From the NCBI GenBank assembly GCA_014549065.1, contig JACDOX010000007.1:7929034-7993033 (forward strand): DNA of 64,000 bases, written 5' to 3'. This DNA comes from Cardinalis cardinalis (lineage: Eukaryota; Chordata; Aves; Passeriformes; Cardinalidae). Position numbers and translations under genes: made by a program. A model generated the notes under the pieces. It saw only the letters and a list, made by a program, of their open reading frames with translations, had not been told where the DNA came from and did not search any database. Position 1 is the first letter of the stretch; each line of letters opens with the position of its first letter. Shown here one piece after another: positions 27,410 through 39,940 of the stretch.

Positions 27410-30139
27410 TGGACAAAACTCACATGACCACTGGCGTCGAATGAATTCATCTTATTTAAGATCCCCACAGAGCTGTTAGGACCAGTTTGGATGTTGCTGT
27501 GATGGTCTTATTCTTGTGTATAGGATATTTTTGCCTTTCTTTTTTTCTTTAGTCTCCCACTGACAGTTTAGCACTCACAGAAAGGTCAAATGGAAAGTCA
27601 TTTAGCTTCTGGAAAATAGTGTTTTCCAGATACTCAGCCATCATTTTTTTACTTTTGCCTATGACCTTATATTTTTTAACTTGTGCAGGCTTAAGACTAC
27701 TTTTGAATTTAACTCCATCCTCAAATAAGCTATATTCAATTAAAAAGAAAATGCTTTTACACTCTCCTGATTCAAATCTAGGTTAAAAGGTAAGTTCTGT
27801 GAAAAAATATGCAAGACTTACAATTATGTATCATCTCAAAATTAAAAATGACTAGACATTTTTACATTAAACAAAACACCCTAAAAAGCCTCTTGAGTTT
27901 GGGCTAAACAGTGCAGCTCTCAAGCTAAGATCTGTCTAGTTGGCCATTCAGTGTAACAGACGTGTGACTAATATGGGGTCAGTGAAGAGCAAATAGCATT
28001 TGAAGCAAATAACATTTATGGTGAAAAAAAGGAAAATTATACATAAAATTGACAATTAGTTATGTCTTTAATTTATGTATCTTCTGTCTCTTCTTCATGC
28101 CTTGATCTTATGCTTTTTCCAATGGATAGAGATTTGTGTTTCTATCTTATTTTGTTTTGAAAATAACAATGAATAATGCAAACAGGAAAGAAATAGGTTC
28201 AGTACTATATATTTTCAAAATTTAATCATACAAGCAAGAATTTTTTGTTATAATTCTTCCCACAGAGAATAAACTTTCAGGTGGTTAAAACTTTTATTTA
28301 CAATAGTGTGCTGCACATTGCTCATCAACCCCTTGGATACAATAAANCCATGTTTAATGTATTTTATGCTCTCCAGCAGATACTTATTCAAAAAAGGAGC
28401 AAATGACTTGCATGAGTCAATCAGTCATATGTGTCATATGATTCACTGTCATACATGAGAGGTTTTAGATCCTCCCTGGGACATTTTCTTACATTGTTGC
28501 TGCACATTTCTTGCAAAGATGATCTGCTTTTTTCAAAACTCATCAGCATCTGNGAGCCTCCAAGTCTGCACAACCATTTTATTTTAAAGTATTACTTTAT
28601 TGTATCCAAATCCATTATTACATTGTGCTATTTTAAATTATGCCAGGAAGTGACAAGATGTCAACAGATGAAATAGTTTAGTGCCAGCTCAAGAGCCAAA
28701 ATAGAAAGGCTGATATAGACAGCAATTTGTGTCAAATTTATTTCATCTGAATCATTCTGGACCGGAACACGAAGACTCCAGAAGGGACAGATTTCCTCCT
28801 ATTGCAACCTGATGTAAATGTGAACAGTAGCATATCATTATGTCTCACATNGTGAACTGGAACAGAGAGGAGGATACTCTAATAAGCTTCAGAGAAATTA
28901 CAGGTCAGCATAAACCCAGCTTCAACCAGCNGTATAGCCTCACTATAGACAATTTGCTGTAAACATTAACAAAGAAGTGCTGATACTTTGCAACAAAAAG
29001 TTGCTAATAAGATCCAGTCAAATAATATATTTTGATGCCCTGTTCTTAAATTAAAATTTAAAAAATGGAAGCTACCTAACATCATCTAGCAGTGATGGAA
29101 TCATCACCAGGAAGCCTCAAATGTCTCAGTTGTAAACAAAGAATGGTCATCTTCTGCAAAAATAGAAAAGGAAAATACTGATCTGCAAAACATTTTAAGC
29201 ACCATGATTGGAGCTGAAGGAAGGAACACACACATAATAGAAATAAACATGTAGGAAGGTACCTTGTGTTCTCTACAGGTAATTGAACGTACATCCAAAG
29301 TAAGCCAGCCTAGCAATGCTTTAAGAAGGCAAATGACTATTTTCTCATCAGGTCATCTTCGTACACCACAATTTTTTTCTTTCACATTAGTTACATAAGA
29401 GGGCCTCCTGACTAAGTAAAATAGCTGTTTCTGAGTTTCTGGTGCTTCAAAATATTTCCCATGTGACTGGTGGCTTTGGTCCTCTTCCATTCTTCATAGC
29501 CCTGAGAAAACAAAAAGCAGACAATAACTTTATATATGTGAAAAGTCAAATAAATAAAATTTGATAGTTTTCTCCAATGCATCAGCAAAATTGTTTACAG
29601 GGAGTTATTTGCAGAGGAAGATTCCTATAGCACAATGTGTCTTCTTAAACATATTAACATGGAAACATAGAAGGTCATAAAGCAATGCATACTCCATTAG
29701 AAATGAAATCGACATGAGAAAGCTAAATCCTGAGGCACTTACTCTTTTAACAAAATCTTTATCTGACAGACATCTATTGAAATCAAAGCAATGTACCGGA
29801 GTAAAGCATTTAGGATTTACTCAATAGTACAAGGTAATCAGAACACACTGTTATCATGAAGACTAATTACATAATATCATATAATCCATATTTTTTAATT
29901 TTAAATTCATATAAACATCCATATCTTTTGCATACTATCGATGGAGGAAGATGTTTCTAAAATTGTGCATCTACAAATTATTACTGGAACTAAATGCCAA
30001 ATATCAATAAGACAAAAAACATCCTTATCTTTTTTTTTATGTTGGAATAGTTTTTTCCCCTACTATTTATGTGTAAAAGTAAGGTACTTCTCATAAAATA
30101 TCTGGGGCCTTTACTAGGATGAGGGAGCATAAAGCCCAG

Positions 30140-30291
30140 GGAAGTTGAGTCACCATCGCTGTAAAAGACACCTAGATGTGGTGGTTAGAGAAATTCATGG
30201 TTTAGTAATGGAATTGGAAGTGCTGGGTTAATAGCTGAACTTGATTATCTTAAAGGTGTTTCCAGCCTAAATGTTTCTATGATTCTATAAC
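30140..30291 (+). mobile_element. CR1 LINE 3' end, sense
   Basis: The block runs from 'gaagttgagtcaccatc' through 'catggtttagt' and 'ttggaagtgctggg' to 'gtttctatgattctata'. This order matches the last part of ORF2 and the 3' untranslated region of avian CR1, ending at the terminal ATTCTATG-type motif. It is heavily 5'-truncated, which is usual for CR1, and diverged. No coding capacity remains. Confidence 0.85.
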
Positions 30292-31264
30292 TAAAAATAG
30301 ATTCCAAAGAGATGACACTTTTAAATAAATTTTTGGTTCTGGGTTCTTCTGTTTGGCTGGATTCCAGCATGGGTAACAGCACCCTCTGGACATAGATGGT
30401 GATTCATCTCCATACTTAGCCAGATGGAAAAAGGGAAAATCCTGCCACATCCTGGATTTTTATCTGAGGGTGCTAGGGCATGGAGTAGCCTGGGGATGAC
30501 TCCATCCACCTGTCCCCCANGTGTGCTTCCTCTGAGACCAAAGAACACACATCTAGAAGCACTTGACAAAGCACATGACATCTCGAGATCTTTCTTACAT
30601 GCCAGCAGTGTACAGAGCCTACAGTGAATCAGTGCAGGTCTTCCACGTGGCTGAACCTTGTAAACCTATTTTTAACGCTCCAAAGAACATAGAATGCTCA
30701 AGATTCAACTTCTACAGTGTGTTTTGGCGCCGTCACCTGTCTTCATGGATTCTAACTATACAAAAACACTCTCAGGGACCTTGCCTCTGAACTTTCTGCT
30801 TTTGGTTTCTCATAGTTTGGGGGGTTTTAATTTGATCNTTTTCATAATCCATTTACTCATGGACCACATAACAAAGGGGAAAAAGAGGAAAAAAAGTGGC
30901 CTTAAGAGAGATACAGACAACTCCACACAGCCAAATCTAGGTCATCTGAATATGTTAAAATATCCCAAATTATTTTTAAAAAGTAGAGTCCAAGTGGTTT
31001 TATCAGTCAAAGTCATGTGTGCAATCACATACATCTTAAAACCTCAGACTAGGCTATCTATTGTCTCAAATAAGTAATTTGAGCTTTTTCTTTTGCGATA
31101 AAACTGAACTTTGAGATGGGTGTTGTTGCCTGTCTGGATACTGTTGGAAAATATGGGGAACCTTTTGAACTGCCTTGACCATGGAAAAAAGAAAACGGTA
31201 GGCAATTTGAAATTATCCTGAATGTTTCTTAGCTCCTACACACCTGGAGCAGGGTTGGCACTAG
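30292..31264. other. Unassigned sequence between two CR1 copies
   Basis: About 970 bases with no recognised element. Several overlapping open frames of 67-127 codons (30321-31077) have no motifs. Some of this could be old repeat sequence beyond recognition, since it lies within a cluster of insertions. Confidence 0.5.
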
Positions 31265-31885
31265 TGTGTGTTTCTCTTCTCCAGGTTGCACAGCCCCAGC
31301 TCTCTCAGCTTGTCTTCACAGGAGAGGTGCTCCCCCTTCCTGACCCTCCTCTGGACTTGCTCCAACAGGTCTGTATTTTTTATATGCTGATGACCCCAGA
31401 GCTGGATGCACACTTCAGGTGGGGTCTCACCCTGGCAGAATAGACTGGGAGAAACTTCCTTGACCTGCTGGCCACACTTGTTTTGATGCAGCACAGGTTA
31501 TGGTTGGCTTTCTGAAGTGCGCAGTGTTGGCTCATGTCCAACCCTTCCTCCATAAGAACCCCCAAGTCTTTTCTCACAGGGCTTCTCTCACTGAGTGCTT
31601 CCCCCTGTCTGTACTCATGTCTGGGATTGCTCCAATGCAGGTTGGACTTATTCAATTCCATGAGAATCCTGTGGGCTCAGTTTTCAACTATTTCCATTAT
31701 TTCAAATATTCCCAGGTCCCTCTGNATGGCATCATGTCCTTCAGGTGTGTCAACAGCACTGCTTATCATTGTGTCATCTGCAAATTTGTTGAGGGTGCAC
31801 TCAATCTTAATGTCTTTGTCATTGATAAAGATGTTAAAGAGCATCAGTCTCAAGACAGAACCCTGAGGGATACCACCAACCTCTT
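31265..31885 (-). mobile_element. CR1 LINE ORF2 reverse-transcriptase fragment, antisense, lacking its 3' end
   Basis: Read on the minus strand, the fragment contains the RT signature G-I-P-Q-G-S-V (31854-31874) followed by the catalytic-type F-A-D-D-T box (31770-31784). It then runs through the CR1 C-terminal region, including S-V-A-S-R-S-R and a V-Q-R-R motif, and ends near L-E-K-R at about 31,265. An in-frame TGA lies after FADD, and a frame change lies between the 31380-31661 and 31261-31494 frames, so it is a pseudogene. Plus-strand frames here (for example 31500-31976) are antisense shadows. Unlike ordinary CR1 copies, similarity stops before the 3' untranslated region and no ATTCTATG end follows. 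Confidence 0.9.
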
Positions 31886-32359
31886 CCTTGACTTAGAATT
31901 AGTATATTTGGGAGTGAGTCTACTGGTTTTGCTTCTTAAATTAATGATATATAAATGTTTTGGGCTATTGGTTTAAGTTCTTAAAAGATATGAGGCTATA
32001 TGCATTGGTATGATCTTATCATGCAACCTGATATTTCATTCTTCTTATACACATCAACTAAAGATAGAATTTAATTTTAAGCTGTACATATGTTACGCAT
32101 ACATCATTAGCTATTGTAATGATATATGATAGAAAGTCTTGTTTTATTACTCATGGATTCTCTGCTGTCCATTATGCTGCTGCAAATTTATTTTTTTCAA
32201 TGTGTTTGCAGTGCAGTACTTAGCAACATATGCAGTCATATTAATGAAATTTTTGTAAATTGTAGTTAATGTGAAGCTTTGCATGGGCAAAAAAATTTCC
32301 TAGTGTTGTTGTTTAGGAAAGGTATCCCCCAATTTAGTTTTCCCATTGAAACACTCCAA
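31886..32359. other. Unassigned spacer
   Basis: About 470 A+T-rich bases between the CR1 fragment and the LTR-like block. I see nothing recognisable. Confidence 0.5.
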
Positions 32360-32720
32360 ACCATGCATTGCTTGCTCACTCCCCCCCTCCCTTCCTCTCC
32401 TCCTGCAGTGGGCTGAAAACAGGAATTGGAGGCACAAAAGGTAAAGATTACAGGTTGAAATAATAACAATTTACTGGAAACAGCAATGAAATAAGAAGGA
32501 AACATTNCAGAAAATATATTAATGAAAAGGTGTACAAGAAATGCACATTAATGACANGTGACAGGACCAGCAACACATCGAGCACCTCCACACTACCTAC
32601 GACCAGGTAAGAACCCTTCTCCCAGCCCACATACCACTGAATAAATGCTCCTTCTAGCTTCTGCAAAAATTAAACCCTATCTTCGCCTGAACCACAGCAC
32701 CTACTTATACACACACCTCT
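32360..32720 (-). mobile_element. Diverged endogenous-retrovirus LTR-like block, probably antisense
   Basis: The order of features resembles a common avian ERV LTR seen from its complement: a C/T-rich run at about 32,380-32,405, a 'tgggctg...ggaattggaggcacaaaag' segment, 'gttgaaataa', a long A+T-rich section from about 32,460, then a C-rich section with 'ttctcccagccc' at about 32,608-32,628. I could not find clean TG...CA ends or a target-site duplication, and divergence is high. This is recall-based pattern matching, so the call is tentative. No viral coding sequence is present. Confidence 0.5.
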
Positions 32721-35564
32721 GTGAAACCTGCAGGCTTTAGAGCACAAATTCAAGTTTTCAGTGATCACACATGGTATCAGTTCTTTGAAAGAAAAAACAG
32801 AAAACAGATTAAAAATAAATCACAGTATTAGTTGTGCTTCATGAATATGGTGTATATTTTTGAAAAGGGATTGTCACAAACTTAGAGAAAGTTTGCTTGA
32901 CTGTTCCATATATGTAAATGTCATATATAAACAAACCATTTGTCCAATTTTATTGACAGGAAAGAACAAGAAGAGAATTAGCAAAGCAGAGATTACTTTT
33001 GCTCACCAGCTTGGATAGCATAGATATTATTAGCAATTAGAGAAATAGGCCCTTGGAATGTGGCTTCTCCCCTGTTCTGGCTTATCTTCACATAGCAAGA
33101 AAGCATTAACAAAGCTGTTCAACTAAAGGAATGTACATTAAAAAAAAACAATAACTGATTTGCCTCATCCCAGNGATTTGGGATTGTTGTGTTGTACCTT
33201 CTAATAGCCCAGCTTGATTATTCTGTCCTCACTGGATCCCTTGCCAGCCATCAGGCTTTTCCAGCTGCAGACACTGGTCATTTACAGTTTTATAGACACT
33301 AGAGAGGTCTGTCTGAAGGATACGGAAACACAAATTAGCCTTTTCAGACTGGCCTTACTCAATGCTGGCTTTGTGCTACAATAAACATTCAAACACTTGA
33401 ATATATCGCTTTGGGCATGTTGTGTCAAAGACTTATACAGAAGATGACTGGAAGGATGGTTTCCCTTTGTGGTTTTGAAGCTTTTAAGGGCTTCTGAACT
33501 TCTTTGTAAAGCGACACTGTATGGATACGTTTCTAAAGGGAGTGGTAGCCAAACTGAGAATTTTAGGTCAGACAGTTTGGAAAAAAAAAAAGAAAATGCA
33601 AATANTCTCTTCGTTAGCCACCAAAGCAGAGAAGGAAAGGCTCTTTTTTGCAATTTTTCTCCTACTAAATAAAACTCTGATTGGGCAGATGATAAGTTTT
33701 CAAGTTTTGGTAATTTCCTAAATGGTATGNTTTGCAGAGTAATCAGAAAATATTTTACTTGATTCCTCCAAATTTATTTAATATTATATATATTTACGAG
33801 GGGATGTTAGCCTAATGGCGGAAAATATTATTATGCTCATGCCTCCAGTGTTTAAACACATTCAACAAGAACTTATCCAAATTTTGGTGTATTTTTAATT
33901 TAAGATTTCACAATTTCANTTCCATTCTTTTTTTCATTAGTCATGCATATCTTCTGAAGAAGTCAAAGGGCTACTTCTTGGTCTCTGAAAAATCACAAAA
34001 ATGTGAACCNTATCTAGTGCATGATGTGTACAGCAAGAGCATTTCACTGAATACAGCACATTTTCAATTCAATATGCATAGCTTGAGAATTTCAAATTTC
34101 TTTCTCAGAATATTTGCCCAAAATGTGGCATTCATTAACTAAATAATTCATTACAACCTATTCACTCAGCTTTATTATTAATAAAATTTCTTTGAAATAG
34201 TTGAAAATCCATGGATTTTAAATTAGTTAGAATCTGAAATTTTTAGAAGTGACTGCGCTTCTGTTCCTATTTGACAGTGTTGATACTGTCTTTTTCTGGT
34301 AGAATCAAAGAAATTATTCTTCCCTCTTAAAGCAGTGACACTCATAGCAAACCCCCAAAATATTTCCTCTTCTGTAGTATTAGCCTGAATGTTCAACATA
34401 TTTTGCAGACTGTGTCTGACACTCAGTTCTGTTTTCTTTGAACCATCTCCCTTTTCCTGTTTNGTAATAAAAGGGAAACATTTGATGGGGGGGAAAGTCC
34501 ATTTGACATGGGCTGGTTCATTTTGTCCACAATGTATTAAATCAGTCAAGAAAGTNTCTAGAAAGCACTATCTGCAAATATTTGCTTACATCTACTTAAT
34601 TAGCTTTAAATTATGTTCATTTTATGGAGTGTAATCAAGATGTCATTTCTGTTACCAGCATATTTTCCTGCTTAAAAAATGCTTTACAGAGAAGCATAAA
34701 GTTGAATGCTGCTGTTAGGGGTGTTTTTCTTGATTGGGATGTAATGCATGCCATGGGCCAGACTTTGCTTGTTTTTTCCAGCTCCTGATTTTGCATATGA
34801 AAACCATATATCTCCCTGGAACAGGGCTTGGCAAAAGCATTTTTATCATATGTGGTTTTGNATTCTGACGGAAAGTCAGAGACCTGAATTTTTCACTCGT
34901 TCACAAAAGATTACTACTATTCTGATATTTTCCACTAATATATATGTTTAAAGCCTAAATGAATTGTAATTAAAATATTTCACACTTTGTTCTAATGCAT
35001 TTCTTTTATTGGGTTTGAATGTCCAGTAATATCAGTACCTAAAACCCTTTAGGATTTTGTCTGCATGGAGTGAAACCACTTCTTCTCTAGACAGTTTTAT
35101 TTTCTTATCTGGATTTTTCCCTTCATGTTCAGAGAAAGTCCCATAATTTGGCAAAACTCTGTCCATTTAGTGTGTGGCTTCCTGGCATAATAAATTAGAA
35201 TGCNCTGTCAAATGAGGAGGGTGTGAACATTAAGAAACAGAAAATATGAAAGCAGAGAATAAAGTGACAATGCTAAAGAGATCTTTAATATACAATCAGT
35301 GTGGTCATTCAAAAAAATGAGTAAGACAGGCAGCCATATGCTGCTATTTGAAACTTTTTCTTCCAATAACTTCTCATTCTCTACTATTAATTTTGTGTTC
35401 AGATGTGGGATTTTGATATGTGTAGACAAAAGTATATCCCTACAGTTATTTTTNCAAAGTATATTGAAACACAAAAATATATATTTTATGACCGCTAGCA
35501 TGTTACCTCAGTCGATTTAAAAAAGCCTCATAATTTCATCAAAAAATGATGGGCTGCATGAAAT
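32721..35564. other. Unique A+T-rich non-coding stretch
   Basis: No recognised gene or element. The 123-codon minus frame at 33282-33653 has no recognisable motif. Confidence 0.55.
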
Positions 35565-35738
35565 NNNNNNNNNNNNNNNNNNNNNNNNNNNNNNNNNNNN
35601 NNNNNNNNNNNNNNNNNNNNNNNNNNNNNNNNNNNNNNNNNNNNNNNNNNNNNNNNNNNNNNNNNNNNNNNNNNNNNNNNNNNNNNNNNNNNNNNNNNNN
35701 NNNNNNNNNNNNNNNNNNNNNNNNNNNNNNNNNNNNNN
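35565..35738. other. Assembly gap (174 Ns)
   Basis: An unbroken run of N. Open frames crossing it are meaningless. The flanks do not look repetitive, so the cause of the gap is not evident. Confidence 1.
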
Positions 35739-38599
35739 AGGGAAAGAGAAGCAGCAGAGATAGGCAAATCATCTGAAAGGAAAATTACAGAAGTGTGAGA
35801 GGGATTTTAGTGCCTCTTCTAGTGACTGGTGTTAGCATTTAATTAATTGATTAAACTCTGGTTTATATGTAAATGTATGCTTTCATGACTTTATGTATCC
35901 ATTAATATAAAATTGCAATATGTCTATAATCTCACAAGTTTATATGCAAATAAAGGTGATATTTGTGGACATTAAAAAATTCTGACTTCTTACTCTGAAG
36001 GATGTAAGTTGATATTTACACCCTATTTTTGCCTTCTCTTCCATTGTTAATCGTTTTTTTATCTGAAATGAGAGATACTGGGAAGGATAAAACAAAGCAA
36101 NAACAATTAATCCATAAAGGGAATAGTCATTTTTTTTCTCTCAAAAACATTGTACAAATGCATAATATTCTTCTGTTAGAAATTCTTATGCAGTAAGAAA
36201 CACAATAAGTGTACCATCCAACATGTCTCACACCAGAAATTCTTATGAACTCCTGTTCTTATTTCACATTTTTCTGTTCAGTTTGACAAACTATAATACA
36301 GTACTCAGCTCCACTGTCCCTCAGGTGGGTATACAATTTCTACTAAAATAATTTAACTATTAAATTTGGCTGATACTGAAAAAAAATTGGCCAAGTTATT
36401 CATACAAATATTTTAAAATTAAATGCTCTTTTTTGAGTGGATTTAGTAANGCAAGTTATACACTCAAGTACCATAAATAACAATTTGAGGTCTTTCCTAC
36501 AGATTTTTTACTGCCAGACTTTTTCCTACAAGCTCATGAGGCATTGAGAACATCAAGAGGCATCTCTGGTGATGCATTCTGTATTTTAAAAAGNACTTTC
36601 AATTAAGTTTAATCTATTATTTCTTTCTGTATTGCACTTCTGTAATATTTTTATACACTATCATAACAATGTATGAAATAATAGGACAATGAAGAATATA
36701 GACCTCTGTATGAAAACTCTCCACTATTTCTATTTAAAAGCCTTGAAAACAAGCAATTTTTTAATCTCCCCATGCTTTTTGTGCTGATACTGTAAGCGGT
36801 TGTTATAATTAAGTTATTTCCTACAGATTTTTGAAAAAGATTAAAGTAAGACCAGGTTAGGAATGAGAAATTCTATCTTATTAATGAGTTTTAGGCAAGT
36901 TATATGAAAAATAGTAGTTTCTGTTGTCATTTGCATAACATATGTTGTAGATTGCTAAGCAAGTTGTGTGGAGCTCAGCCTGAACGTAATTAAGGCAGTA
37001 GTTTGCAGTAAATAAAAGTTCCAAATCAACACTTTGTGTCTCGGCTTTAAAGAATAAAATCATTAATATTCTTAACACTTGAAGTTTCACGGAGAAACTG
37101 ATAGGCACTGAACTGCTGAAGGAGAGTGGGATGGTGTTGCTGTCACTATTCCTTCTGTACAGCAGAAATATAATATACCAGAAACAGCTGACTGATACAG
37201 CTGTTCAAGTCATTATGGGAGAATTACACCTTGGGAACCAAAAATTCACTTAAAATTCCAGACAAAAATCTATCATGGATTTTTAGGACTGTCTAACCCT
37301 ATCACATATGAAACCAGTGGACTTTTAGGATGAAAAACCTCTGAATTGCCTGGACTGAAGCATTTAGATGACTGTATAACCTTCATCTGAAACATTTTTT
37401 CAATCCAGAAATAGACAATTTACACACTTTGCAGTGTGCAATTTTGTGCTAATTCTATTGAATGAGACACAGATAGTCCTGGATAGATCTTAGGTCCTAT
37501 TTAGGTGTGACCCTGCACTACACTCTCTGAATGAGACCACCTCTTTCTCCAAGGCGTATCCTGTCTTAGAAGGCCAGAAAAAGTGTTGATGGAAACATAA
37601 GAAACACGAGTTCCACTAGAGATAGTGCAAGGTGATGCAGGACTCAGCCCCACAGAGATCAGGGCACTCTCCTGAAAAGTGAGAGGACAAAGGTTTTGCC
37701 CTCCTGCTCCCAGAGCTTTTAAAATGTTATTCAGTGATATTCTAGGGAAAAATCTACATTCATTCAAGGAAGCAGTGTCTGGGGCAGTTAAACACCGTAA
37801 TCAGACCAGAACTGATANAAGAAAGAGCACATGCAGAATGGATATGTACAGGGAACAGAGCCCAAGTTTGCAAAACAGTAATATTCAAGAGCAGTGACTG
37901 ACTTTTGATTTTCAAGTTTTTAAGTTGACTTCTTGGAGTCTTACATGACCTCACAAAATGCAGAGAGGGAATGAAACATATTTACTCAAAACTATGTTCT
38001 CCTGGAAGTCTCCACTCTGCATTTAAAAGGACAAGCAGAACACATGGAAAGCTTGTCCCTAAGTTTATAGTTTGTCCATACATTTATAATNATATATGAC
38101 CCTCAATAGGTTTGGTCATCACAACCTGTGATACTTGATAATTGTTTTCTCTGTATGCTCACACATTAAAAATCTAGTCTGGATGGAAAATTCTATCAAT
38201 TTTTATATTTCCTACTTCATTTTGCCAGTGCAAGGACAGGTGTACTTAGAAACATATTTTTTCAAGCAAAGGAGAAAAGATCCTGCCAATGATCAACTTT
38301 TTCATAAATCCTGAATGAGGTCAGTGACTGGAAAGAGAAAAACAGACTTCAGCTGCCTCAGCCACTTCATCTACTCCTCTGCAGGGCACAATGAGCCTTG
38401 AGACCGCTGCACATTTCTGTCTTTTCATCCACATACAAGTGCATGGTCTTCTATCTAAACAAGAAAGACATTTCTAATTTGGGCGGCTGTGGTGTGCTAT
38501 TTATCAAATATACAGGAAAGTAATCAAAGAATTGACTGTCTGGTTATCAAAGTTATGTAATATATATGTTCCTTTTCCAGTTTATACATAGATGGCCCA
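35739..38599. other. Unique A+T-rich non-coding stretch
   Basis: No recognised gene or element. A slightly G+C-richer patch at about 37.5-37.9 kb has an 88-codon minus frame without motifs. It might be an old unrecognised repeat. Confidence 0.5.
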
Positions 38600-39340
38600 T
38601 CTGCCTTGATTAAACATGGTGAAATTTTATCCTGAATTGTTGATATGTTACGCATCATAATGCAACTTTGTCATCTCTACCTATTATCCATCCATGGCTT
38701 TAGCTGCATTGTGGTGGCCTTACATTCACAGCATCCATTTCTAATTTCTTTATATGTTATTATTAACTAAGATGATCTAACAGAAGAGTACCCTGGGGGC
38801 CAGGGGCTAGGCTGCTTGCTCAGCCTTGTTATTACTCTGGAAAATAGTCCTTACATGACTGAGCTGATGATGAGAGATCATTAGTTGTTGATGTCCCTTA
38901 GGCATTCTGGTTTAGCTGATTTTGGTGTTAAAACAGTCCAGAACTCCTTCACCATGTCCTGTATTGTTCCTGATGGCCAGCCACAGATGGAAAATTTCCA
39001 TGGTCTGGAAATATTTGGGGTCCATTTTAATAAGGTCCCTCAAAGTAATCCCATCTGGCCCTAGAGCAGAGCACTTACTTATCTCTTTGACATTTTTGGA
39101 AATTTCCTTAGCTGTGATTATGGTTCAGAGGCATTGTTTTCAGCTTAGCCAATCAGTTGTCATTCACCAAGGCCTTTAACCATTCCATGTGATTCCCATC
39201 TTGATTTGAACACGGAACGTACTTCAGCAGTTGATATTTCACATTTTCTGGATTCTGTATCATCCAGAATGCTTCCTCCTAATTTCCCCTAACCAAGTAG
39301 AAGAGCTGCTGGTGTGGTAACTATTGCCCTGTTTTGAAGG
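38600..39340 (-). pseudogene. Decayed non-LTR reverse transcriptase, R2-clade-like
   Basis: Minus-strand reading gives, in order, a degraded lead-in with F-K-S-R-W-E at about 39.18 kb, then I-T-A-K-E-I and G-P-D-G-I-T-L-R-D-L (GPDGI at 39047-39061) followed by M-D-P and I-F-H-L-W-L. After a frameshift come Q-D-M-V-K-E (codon 1 at 38961), T-P-K-S-A-K-P-E-C-L-R-D-I-N-N, and L-F-S-R-V in the same frame (first codon at 38847). After another frameshift, V-E-M-T-K-L (38680 downward) lies where the first catalytic box 'VDIAKAFD' is expected. Order and spacing match the N-terminal part of an R2-like RT. Avian CR1 reads differently at these boxes. Several stops and frameshifts show it is dead. No zinc-finger or restriction-like endonuclease part was recognised. 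A relative such as R4 or NeSL is possible. Confidence 0.68.
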
Positions 39341-39934
39341 CCTTCTTCTTCATCCACTCTGTCTATATACTACACCATGAAAGACTTCGTATTAGACAAG
39401 GATCTTGACAATATAAATNATTGTCATAGAGTATTTCTCATTTTTTACTTCCCTGTTATCTTGAATCAACAGTTAAAGAACAATACCATTCAATTAGCCT
39501 TAAAATTATTCATTCTTAATTTAGTACATTGTTCTAAGTATGTATATACAAAGATAANATCCAGTTGTTTCCTAGACTCCTTAAAAATTACTTCTGTCAT
39601 ACTTCCCATATAACACTTTATTTTAAATTTAACTTCAAACTGGAAATTAAGGTTGGTATTAAGGAGTGGCTCTAGAAATCAGAAATAATAAATAAAAACC
39701 CACCACATTCAAATTGTAAGACTGATGCTATGAAATGTCTAGATGGAGCTAAGGCTGTGAAAGAATTTTCTTTATAAGCATCATAGAATTCCTCAGATTA
39801 AATTATCCAGGAAATTAGGACAAAAATCCAGCCATTAAATGATCTTACACATCCAATGTTACTTAAGGGTTCCTGAACAATTCTTGAAGTTATTAATACA
39901 TGAAGTATTCAGGAAAATAAGGGTTTTTCTTATA
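39341..39934. other. Unassigned spacer
   Basis: About 590 A+T-rich bases between the RT fossil and the LTR. The upstream (5') part of the RT element would be expected here in antisense, but I cannot recognise it. Confidence 0.5.
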
Positions 39935-39940
39935 CCAACT
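39935..39940. repeat. Candidate left target-site duplication (CCAACT)
   Basis: The hexamer CCAACT abuts the low-coordinate end of the LTR and is repeated exactly at the other end (40496-40501). Six-base duplications are typical of ERVK-type (class II) integrations. Confidence 0.6.

Larger units (their letters stand above)
19290..30139. other. Unique A+T-rich non-coding stretch
   Basis: No gene recognised. The longest open frame (26019-26465, plus, 148 codons) has no domain, repeat or motif I can recognise, and one frame of this length is unremarkable in a window of this size and base composition. A POU-factor-like palindrome at about 24.8 kb and a short motif duplication at 25.0 kb are noted separately. 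Nothing else stands out. Confidence 0.55.

Noticed and set aside
31500..31976. 158-codon plus-strand frame, the longest in the window
   Set aside because: It is the antisense of the CR1 reverse-transcriptase fragment and runs on into flanking sequence; the real coding sense is the minus strand.
33282..33653. 123-codon minus frame
   Set aside because: Ser/Phe/Leu-rich, no motif, interrupted by an N; consistent with chance.
35528..35776. Open frames across 35.5-35.8 kb on both strands
   Set aside because: They consist mainly of the 174-N assembly gap.
39781..39860. Possible antisense CR1 3' end ('catagaattcctcag' ... 'ccagccattaaatgatctt')
   Set aside because: Only short scattered similarity; no continuous CR1 block follows.
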